From Wenzhouxiangella sp. (GTDB taxonomy: Bacteria; Pseudomonadota; Gammaproteobacteria; Xanthomonadales; Wenzhouxiangellaceae), in contig SKIE01000052.1 of assembly GCA_007116585.1 (NCBI GenBank), positions 1 through 5,863 of the forward strand: a stretch of DNA of 5,863 bases, read 5' to 3'. The notes beneath the pieces are model-generated. The model was not told where the DNA came from. It saw only the letters and a program-made list of their open reading frames with translations, and did no database searches. How positions within the stretch are numbered: position 1 is the stretch's first letter; each line of letters begins with the position of its first letter. This document shows positions 1 through 5,863 of this stretch, in pieces. The translations under genes were made by a program, and so were the position numbers.

Positions 1-263
1 ATCGACGCCTGCAGCTGGGGATGAAACGGCAGCTCGAAACCCTCCAGTCTCGTCTGGCCGCGCAGAGCCGGGCGCTGGACAGCGTCAGCCCACTGAAGGT
101 GCTTGAGCGCGGCTACGCGGTGGCACGATCGCCGGACGGTAAGGCGCTGACACGGGCCGATCAGTTTGTGCCGGGCCAGACGGTGCACTGGCTGTTCCGG
201 CAATTCGAGGTCCGGGCTACCGTTGAGTCCGCGCCCACGGAACGCTCGTTGTCGGGCTCATGA
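1..263 (+). CDS. xseA: Exodeoxyribonuclease VII large subunit, C-terminal fragment (5' end outside window)
   Basis: This is the last 86 complete codons of the large subunit of exonuclease VII, which with XseB degrades single-stranded DNA into oligonucleotides in the cytoplasm. The reading frame is open from base 3 to a TGA at 261-263; the ATG at 21 is an internal methionine, because the codons before it (RRLQLG) continue the same helical region. What is visible is the end of the coiled-coil-like helix ([19 protein letters not shown]), then the family's C-terminal signature [12 protein letters not shown] (about fragment residues 33-44), a [10 protein letters not shown] segment and a final beta-rich stretch, [20 protein letters not shown]. 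coli XseA ends in the same order (SPLATLARGY, DGKAL, then a short strand). The catalytic core lies upstream and cannot be judged. The stop overlaps the stop of the convergent glmM by six bases. The family call is firm; the protein's full length is unknown. Confidence 0.93.
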   Translation, partial: RRLQLGMKRQLETLQSRLAAQSRALDSVSPLKVLERGYAVARSPDGKALTRADQFVPGQTVHWLFRQFEVRATVESAPTERSLSGS

Positions 264-1604
264 GGTTACCGCTCCGGCCACGACTTCGGCCAGTTCAGCG
301 GCAATGGCTTCGACCTCGGTCTGGTCGCGCCCTTCCACCGTCACTCGCACCACAGGCTCGGTGCCCGAGGGCCGCAGAATCACGCGGCCCTGCCCGGCCA
401 GGCGCTGCTCGGCGCGTCGCGCCGCGACCGCCACCGCCTCGTCGTGTTCCACCAGTTGGCGCGCATTACCGCTGACCGGCACGTTGATCATCACCTGCGG
501 ATACTTGTGCATGCCGGTGACCAGCGCGGCCAGGGCCTGTCGTCCGGAGGCGACGATCTCTACCACCTGCAGCGCGCTGACAATGCCGCAGCCGGTCGAG
601 GCGCGATCCAGACAAAGAATATGCCCCGAGGCCTCACCGCCCAGAACCCAGCCTTTGCGGCACAGCAGATCGTGCACGTGGCGATCACCCACCTTGCTTC
701 GCTCGAACGGGATATCGAGACGCCTGAAAGCTTCTTCCAGGCCGAAGTTGCTCATGACGGTGCCGACCACGCCACCAAACAGATGCCCGGCCGAGCGACG
801 CGTCGAGGCCAGCAGATAGAGAATCTGGTCGCCGTCGACCAGCTGACCGTCATGGTCGACCAGCACCACGCGGTCGCCGTCTCCGTCGAAGGCGATGCCC
901 ATATCGGCGTGTTCCGACAAGACCCGGGCCGCCAGGCTGGCCGGGTGGGTTGAGCCGCACTGGTCATTGATATTGAGACCATCAGGCTGATTGTGGATGC
1001 AGATTACCTCGGCGCCCAGTTCGCGGAACACCTCCGGCGCAATCCGGTAGGTAGCGCCATTGGCGCAATCGAGCACGATTTTCAGCCCGTCAAACCGGGT
1101 GCCCCAGGTCACCGTGCCCTTGCAGAACTCGATGTAGCGGCCGACGGCGTCGTCAATGCGGGCTGCTCTGCCGAGCCGATGCGGCGGCACGTGGACCATG
1201 TCCGCGCCCAGCATGGACTCGATCTCGCGCTGAACCTGGTCGTCAAGTTTCAGCCCCTCGCCGGAAAAGAACTTGATGCCGTTGTCTTCGTAGGGGTTGT
1301 GCGAGGCTGAGATCACGATACCGGCGGCCGCGCCCATGCTGCGGGTCAGGTGGGCAATGGCCGGGGTTGGCATGGGGCCCAGCAGAAGCACGTCCACCCC
1401 GGCCGAGGCCAGTCCGGCTTCCAGCGCCGATTCAAACAGGTAGCCGGAAATGCGGGTGTCCTTGCCGATGACGACCTTGCAGCGCTCGTGGCTTCGGGCG
1501 TTCAGCACACGACCCGCGGCCCAGCCCAGCTTGAGCACGAAATCCGCCGTGATCGGCGTCTCACCGACCCGGCCCCGAATCCCGTCAGTGCCGAAATATT
1601 TCAT
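258..1604 (-). CDS. glmM: Phosphoglucosamine mutase
   Basis: GlmM interconverts glucosamine-6-phosphate and glucosamine-1-phosphate in the cytoplasm, the step before GlmU makes UDP-GlcNAc for peptidoglycan and lipopolysaccharide. The 448-residue protein is close to the 445 of E. coli. It begins with the family signature [10 protein letters not shown] (2-11). The phosphoserine loop ISASHNP is at 98-104 with catalytic Ser101. The Mg-binding loop DGDGDR is at 240-245 (Asp240, 242, 244). The sugar-binding loop GGEASGH is at 322-328, and the phosphate-binding loop RPSGTEP at 411-417. One oddity is TGCG at 337-340, where I expect TGDG. The ATG overlaps the folP stop as ATGA, so translational coupling is likely; a GAGGT sequence at 1614-1618, inside the end of folP, sits 9 nt before it. 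The gene is probably cotranscribed with folP. Downstream it meets xseA rather than the secG found in E. coli. Confidence 0.97.
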   Translation of the reverse strand: MKYFGTDGIRGRVGETPITADFVLKLGWAAGRVLNARSHERCKVVIGKDTRISGYLFESALEAGLASAGVDVLLLGPMPTPAIAHLTRSMGAAAGIVISASHNPYEDNGIKFFSGEGLKLDDQVQREIESMLGADMVHVPPHRLGRAARIDDAVGRYIEFCKGTVTWGTRFDGLKIVLDCANGATYRIAPEVFRELGAEVICIHNQPDGLNINDQCGSTHPASLAARVLSEHADMGIAFDGDGDRVVLVDHDGQLVDGDQILYLLASTRRSAGHLFGGVVGTVMSNFGLEEAFRRLDIPFERSKVGDRHVHDLLCRKGWVLGGEASGHILCLDRASTGCGIVSALQVVEIVASGRQALAALVTGMHKYPQVMINVPVSGNARQLVEHDEAVAVAARRAEQRLAGQGRVILRPSGTEPVVRVTVEGRDQTEVEAIAAELAEVVAGAVTS

Positions 1605-2470
1605 TCTTTGGTGACCTCTTGTTCTTGTTGTTCGAAATCGGCCAGTGCTGACCAGATTTTTAGCGCATCGATCGTTTCGGCCACATCGTGCACACGCACA
1701 ATCGCCGCGCCGCGCTGTGCGGCAATCACTGCGGCAGCAACCGAGGCCGCCACGCGTTGATCCGGCGCTTTACGCCCGGTCAATGCGCCCAGCATGGACT
1801 TGCGCGAAATACCCACCAGCAACGGGTAGCCAAGGCTGTTGAGCTCGTCCAGGCGATGCAGCAGGGCCAGATTATGATCGAGCGACTTGCCGAAACCGAA
1901 GCCCGGGTCCAGCACGATGGACTCGCGCGCCACACCTGCATCCAGGCAGGTCTGCAGACGGTCCTGGAAAAAGTCCAGCACCTCGCCGACGACGTCGTCA
2001 TAGCGCGGATTGCGCTGCATGGTGCGCGGCTCGCCCTGCATGTGCATGAGGCACACCGGCAGGCCGCTGGCCACAACGGCCTGCAGTGACCCCGGCGCCC
2101 CGAGTGCGCTGACGTCGTTGATCATGTCGGCGCCGGCCTCGGCGGCGGCCCGCATCAGGGCAGGCTTGGACGTGTCAATCGAGATCGGGGCATCGCTATG
2201 GCGGCGCAAGCCCTCAAGAACCGGCATCACCCGCGCCAGTTCTTCGTCCTCAGTGACGGGTTCGGCACCGGGCCGGGTGGACTCACCGCCGATATCAAGC
2301 AGATCAGCGCCTTGCTCCAGCAGCGTCAGGCCGTGTGCCACCGCGCGATCGGGTCGATCGAAAAGGCTACCGTCAGAGAAGGAATCGGGCGTGACGTTGA
2401 CAACGCCCATCACCAGCGGCCGTCGGCTTCGGTGCGCGATGCCGATGCGTTCAATCAGGGAATTTGCCAT
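1601..2470 (-). CDS. folP: Dihydropteroate synthase
   Basis: FolP condenses p-aminobenzoate with 6-hydroxymethyl-7,8-dihydropterin pyrophosphate to give 7,8-dihydropteroate in folate synthesis; it is the sulfonamide target. From the ATG at 2470 it has 289 residues (E. coli 282). Motifs are in TIM-barrel order: [13 protein letters not shown] (22-34), GGESTRPGA (61-69), SIDT (97-100), INDVSA (117-122), LMHMQG (141-146), DPGFGFGK (188-195), GISRKS (220-225) and VRVHDV (258-263). Phe31 and Thr65-Arg66-Pro67 match the wild-type positions altered in E. coli sulfonamide-resistant mutants (Phe28, Pro64), so no resistance change is seen there. The ATG puts the first barrel strand about where the family has it. 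An in-frame TTG at 2500, adding 10 residues, has a GAGG a few bases before it and is a less likely alternative. The stop overlaps glmM's ATG. Codon use resembles its neighbours. Confidence 0.96.
   Translation of the reverse strand: MANSLIERIGIAHRSRRPLVMGVVNVTPDSFSDGSLFDRPDRAVAHGLTLLEQGADLLDIGGESTRPGAEPVTEDEELARVMPVLEGLRRHSDAPISIDTSKPALMRAAAEAGADMINDVSALGAPGSLQAVVASGLPVCLMHMQGEPRTMQRNPRYDDVVGEVLDFFQDRLQTCLDAGVARESIVLDPGFGFGKSLDHNLALLHRLDELNSLGYPLLVGISRKSMLGALTGRKAPDQRVAASVAAAVIAAQRGAAIVRVHDVAETIDALKIWSALADFEQQEQEVTKE
1614..1618 (-). promoter_or_regulatory. Ribosome binding site of glmM, inside the end of folP
   Basis: The minus strand reads GAGGT, nine bases before the glmM ATG, within the last codons of folP (for Glu-Val). 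Together with the ATGA stop/start overlap this indicates coupled translation of folP and glmM and supports the chosen glmM start. Confidence 0.7.
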
Positions 2471-2484
2471 GGCGGTTAGTGTAA

Positions 2485-2489
2485 CTCCT
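2485..2489 (-). promoter_or_regulatory. Candidate ribosome binding site of folP, unusually distant
   Basis: The minus strand reads AGGAG here, the only good Shine-Dalgarno match just before the folP ATG. It lies 14 nt upstream, longer than the usual 5-10. A TACACT that could pass for a -10 box lies between it and the start codon, but there is no matching -35, so I do not call a promoter. Confidence 0.45.
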
Positions 2490-2511
2490 GGCCAGGCCAA
2501 ACGACCTCGGA

Positions 2512-2549
2512 AACGACATCGCCGGCCCAGAGGCCGGCGATGTCTCGTT
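2512..2549 (-). terminator. GC-rich hairpin between ftsH and folP, possible terminator or attenuator
   Basis: A perfect 13-bp inverted repeat has arms at 2515-2527 and 2532-2544 (GACATCGCCGGCC and its complement) and a 4-nt loop. Three more pairs (2512-2514 with 2547-2549) form if two bases bulge. It starts about 20 nt after the ftsH stop and ends about 40 nt before folP. Read on the minus strand, the stem is followed only by GTTTCC, so there is no proper U-tract. It may reduce read-through, protect the ftsH mRNA 3' end, or mark an mRNA processing site. The structure is seen; the function is inferred. Confidence 0.5.
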
Positions 2550-2569
2550 CCAATAGCGGAGAGAAGGGG

Positions 2570-4489
<1,920 letters not shown>

Positions 4490-4496
4490 GGCTTTT

Positions 4497-4500
4497 CTCC
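4497..4500 (-). promoter_or_regulatory. Ribosome binding site fixing the TTG start of ftsH
   Basis: The minus strand reads GGAG here, 7 nt before a TTG at 4489-4487. No ATG or GTG lies in frame close upstream, and the first in-frame ATG downstream (codon 10) would cut into the first membrane helix. This spacing decides for the TTG start. Confidence 0.75.
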
Positions 4501-4514
4501 GATTCCACTTGATT

Positions 4515-4529
4515 CAATGCCCCGCATTG
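4515..4529. repeat. Small dyad in the rlmE-ftsH gap
   Basis: CAATGC and GCATTG form a 6-bp inverted repeat with a 3-nt centre, within the 81-bp gap between rlmE and ftsH. On the minus strand a TACAAT (4531-4526), a 5/6 match to a sigma-70 -10 box, overlaps one arm, about 37 nt before the ftsH start. No convincing -35 hexamer sits 16-18 nt upstream, so an internal ftsH promoter is only possible. A repeat this short can occur by chance. Confidence 0.35.
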
Positions 4530-4570
4530 TACGCGAGACGCGCATCCCATCCCTCTACCGGGCCGTCACG

Positions 4571-5173
4571 TCAGACCAGGCCCGACCCGACCAGATAGAC
4601 TTCCCGGCTTTCAGCGCGCGAGGCAGACGGCTTGCGCACCTTCACGCTGCGAAATGTCTGCCGAAACTCGGCCAACAGCTCGTCAAACCCTGCGCCCTGA
4701 AACACTTTGACCACACATCGGCCGGAAGAATTCAGCCAATCGCGGGCAAAAGCCAGGGCCAGTTCAGCCAGATAGACGCTGCGCGCCTGGTCGGATGGCC
4801 CAATCCCGGACAGATTGGGCGCCATGTCCGACATGACAAGGTCAACCCGCGCCCCGTCGAGCAACTGCTCAAGCTCGGCCAGCACCTCATCCTCGCGGAA
4901 GTCGCCCTTGATAAAGGTCACCCCCGGCAGCGGCGCCATGTCGAGAATGTCCAGCGCAATGACCTCGGCCTGGTCGTCGAGCAACTCGCGCGCCACCTGC
5001 GACCAGCTGCCCGGCGCCGCGCCCAGGTCCACCACCCGCCGAACCCCGTCAAACAGCCGATCGCGCTCGATCAACTCCCTGAGCTTGAACGCGGCCCGCG
5101 CGCGGTAACCTTCGGCTTTGGCCTGCTGTACGTAGGGGTCTTTCTGCTGCCGGTTTTTCCAGGCCTTGGACAC
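4571..5173 (-). CDS. rlmE: 23S rRNA (uridine-2552) 2'-O-methyltransferase
   Basis: RlmE (FtsJ/RrmJ) uses S-adenosylmethionine to methylate the 2'-hydroxyl of U2552 in the A-loop of 23S rRNA, a late step in 50S assembly; in E. coli it is heat-shock induced. The protein has 200 residues (E. coli 209). The Rossmann SAM-binding motif [11 protein letters not shown] is at 49-59. The KDKE catalytic tetrad is complete at Lys30 (in YRARAAFKL), Asp116 (in [10 protein letters not shown]), Lys156 (in VVKVFQG) and Glu191 (in ESREVYLVG), each exactly 8 below the E. coli number. The GTG start at 5173 is chosen because GGAG lies 6 nt upstream and [18 protein letters not shown] begins the family N-terminus; the frame stays open upstream into yhbY, but that extension is not family-like. 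It leads the ftsH-folP-glmM cluster and diverges from yhbY. Confidence 0.97.
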   Translation of the reverse strand: MSKAWKNRQQKDPYVQQAKAEGYRARAAFKLRELIERDRLFDGVRRVVDLGAAPGSWSQVARELLDDQAEVIALDILDMAPLPGVTFIKGDFREDEVLAELEQLLDGARVDLVMSDMAPNLSGIGPSDQARSVYLAELALAFARDWLNSSGRCVVKVFQGAGFDELLAEFRQTFRSVKVRKPSASRAESREVYLVGSGLV

Positions 5174-5219
5174 GCTGCACTCCGTTACACTTAGCGGGCA
5201 CTCTATCATCGGCCGAAGC
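5174..5219. promoter_or_regulatory. Divergent rlmE / yhbY intergenic region
   Basis: These 46 bases separate the divergent starts of rlmE and yhbY and should hold or overlap promoters for both. On the plus strand GTTACACT (5184-5191) contains TACACT, a 4/6 match to a -10 box, but no -35 is evident at normal spacing. On the minus strand GATGAT, with TTGCTC 17 nt upstream inside yhbY, is a weak candidate pair. In E. coli the rlmE-ftsH promoter depends on sigma-32; I see no clear sigma-32 consensus here. That a promoter region exists is inferred from gene orientation; the exact elements are uncertain. Confidence 0.45.
5180..5183 (-). promoter_or_regulatory. Ribosome binding site fixing the GTG start of rlmE
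   Basis: The minus strand reads GGAG 6 nt before the GTG at 5173-5171. This rules out the upstream extension of the open frame, which would run into the divergent yhbY gene. Confidence 0.7.
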
Positions 5220-5513
5220 ATGAGCCTGAGCAATTCCCAACGAAAATACCTGCGTGGTCTGACCCATGACCTGGACCCGGTCGTCATCGTCGCCGACAAG
5301 GGCCTGACCGACAATGTCCGCGCCGAAATTCTGCAGGCGCTGGAGCACCACGAACTGATCAAGATCAAGCTACGCGCAGAGCGCGAGCAACGGCAGGCCT
5401 GGATGGACGAGATCGCAGACTTTTCCCCGGCAGAGCTGGTTCATCAGATCGGCCAGGTGGCCTGCTACTATCAGCGCCACCCCAAGAAACCCAAAATCGC
5501 TCTACCACGGTAG
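5220..5513 (+). CDS. yhbY: YhbY family ribosome assembly RNA-binding protein (CRM domain)
   Basis: YhbY is a small, single CRM-domain RNA-binding protein that associates with pre-50S particles in E. coli. The product has 97 residues, the same as E. coli YhbY, and aligns along its whole length: [13 protein letters not shown] (4-16), [15 protein letters not shown] (19-33), the strongly conserved [10 protein letters not shown] (41-50) and IALPR at the end (93-97). The KH-like GxxG loop reads ADKG (25-28), with Ala in place of the first Gly (GSNG in E. coli); this may be ordinary variation in the family. The ATG at 5220 gives the E. coli length; the open frame extends upstream to a TTG inside rlmE, which has no support. 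No clear Shine-Dalgarno precedes the ATG. It diverges from rlmE, as in E. coli, and is probably cotranscribed with the next gene, 12 nt downstream. Confidence 0.95.
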   Translation: MSLSNSQRKYLRGLTHDLDPVVIVADKGLTDNVRAEILQALEHHELIKIKLRAEREQRQAWMDEIADFSPAELVHQIGQVACYYQRHPKKPKIALPR

Positions 5514-5525
5514 GAATAACCAATC

Positions 5526-5863
5526 ATGCTGAATCTGACCGAGCACAGGCCCGGCAATCACCATGCGATCCGTTCGGCCGAGCCCACACACCTGGTGATT
5601 GACGACCAGACCTACACCACCAGCATTATTCTCGGCGCCCGCTTTCTCGACCCCGACTGGCAGGTACAAACCCTGGATGACCTCAACGAGGACACGGTCG
5701 CACCGCTGCTGGCGCCGGAACCCGAGGTTGTGCTGCTGGGCGCCGGCGAGCGCCCCAGAATGCCCTCGGCAAAAGTCCAGCACCTGTTCCTGCGCCAGGG
5801 CGTGGGGCTGGAATGTATGAGCCTGGTCGCAGCCGCGCGCACCTTCAACGTGTTGATGAGCGA
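5526..5863 (+). CDS. Mth938/DUF498 (Xcc1710-like) family protein, 3' end outside window
   Basis: An ATG at 5526 opens a frame that stays open to the window edge, giving 112 complete codons; the family is usually about 120-130 residues, so only the tail is missing. I recognise the Mth938-like (DUF498) fold by the internal strand ARFLDPDWQV (38-47), PEPEVVLLGAGERPRMP (64-80) and the C-terminal signature GVGLECMSLVAAARTFNVL (92-110), which resembles the family's GIGVEVM...AACRTYNVL. The human relative NDUFAF3 helps assemble mitochondrial complex I; the bacterial role is largely unknown, and no catalytic residues are evident. No signal peptide or membrane helix is seen, so it is probably cytoplasmic. 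AGGA at 5512-5515, overlapping the yhbY stop, lies 10 nt before the ATG and suggests one transcript with yhbY. The family call rests on motif recall, not a search. Confidence 0.85.
   Translation, partial: MLNLTEHRPGNHHAIRSAEPTHLVIDDQTYTTSIILGARFLDPDWQVQTLDDLNEDTVAPLLAPEPEVVLLGAGERPRMPSAKVQHLFLRQGVGLECMSLVAAARTFNVLMS

Noticed and set aside
166..819. A 217-codon plus-strand frame and other frames over glmM (for example 444-953).
   Set aside because: They overlap the complete GlmM coding region, their products are low-complexity Arg/Ala/Ser/Pro-rich or show no domain, and no credible ribosome binding site was noted.
2512..2549. The ftsH-folP inverted repeat as an insertion-sequence end or a CRISPR-like repeat.
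   Set aside because: There is only one copy in the window, with no target duplication, transposase or spaced repeats. A transcript hairpin is the simpler reading.
4490..4570. A small RNA or riboswitch in the rlmE-ftsH gap.
   Set aside because: The gap has only 81 bases with one 6-bp dyad; nothing resembles a known aptamer or a small-RNA gene with its own terminator.
5502..5783. A 93-codon minus-strand frame opposite the Mth938-family gene.
   Set aside because: The plus-strand frame carries the family signature, stays open to the window end and has a ribosome binding site; the minus-strand frame has none of these.

Overview
This window looks like core chromosome from a GC-rich (by eye roughly 60% G+C) gammaproteobacterium. 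The block rlmE-ftsH-folP-glmM on the minus strand, with yhbY diverging from rlmE, is the arrangement known from Escherichia coli and many other Gammaproteobacteria. The species cannot be fixed from the sequence. All genes belong to recognised families, and I see no mobile element, CRISPR array, tRNA, rRNA or foreign-looking stretch.

Layout. Positions 1-263 (+) hold the 3' end of xseA (exonuclease VII large subunit). It runs tail-to-tail into glmM, and the two stop codons share the palindrome TCATGA at 258-263. The minus-strand cluster, read in its own direction, is rlmE (5173-4571), ftsH (4489-2570), folP (2470-1601) and glmM (1604-258). folP and glmM overlap by ATGA. A 13-bp GC-rich hairpin lies between ftsH and folP, and an 81-bp gap with a small dyad lies between rlmE and ftsH. 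The 46-bp gap at 5174-5219 must hold both divergent promoters. On the plus strand, yhbY (5220-5513) is followed 12 nt later by a Mth938/DUF498-family gene that runs off the window end at 5863.

How the genes work together. RlmE (23S rRNA U2552 2'-O-methylation) and YhbY (CRM-domain 50S assembly factor) serve large-subunit maturation. FtsH is the membrane AAA+ zinc protease; in E. coli it degrades sigma-32, LpxC and unassembled membrane proteins. FolP makes dihydropteroate for folate, and GlmM makes glucosamine-1-phosphate for UDP-GlcNAc, and so for peptidoglycan and lipopolysaccharide. All catalytic residues that I could place by family knowledge are present in RlmE, FtsH, FolP and GlmM.

No gap between genes exceeds 100 bases. 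There is no clear evidence of a previously undescribed system. The points worth a second look are modest: the shared-stop convergent junction, a TTG start for ftsH, a Cys in place of an Asp that I recall as conserved in GlmM, the hairpin before folP, an ambiguous folP start, and the poorly characterised Mth938-family gene beside yhbY.
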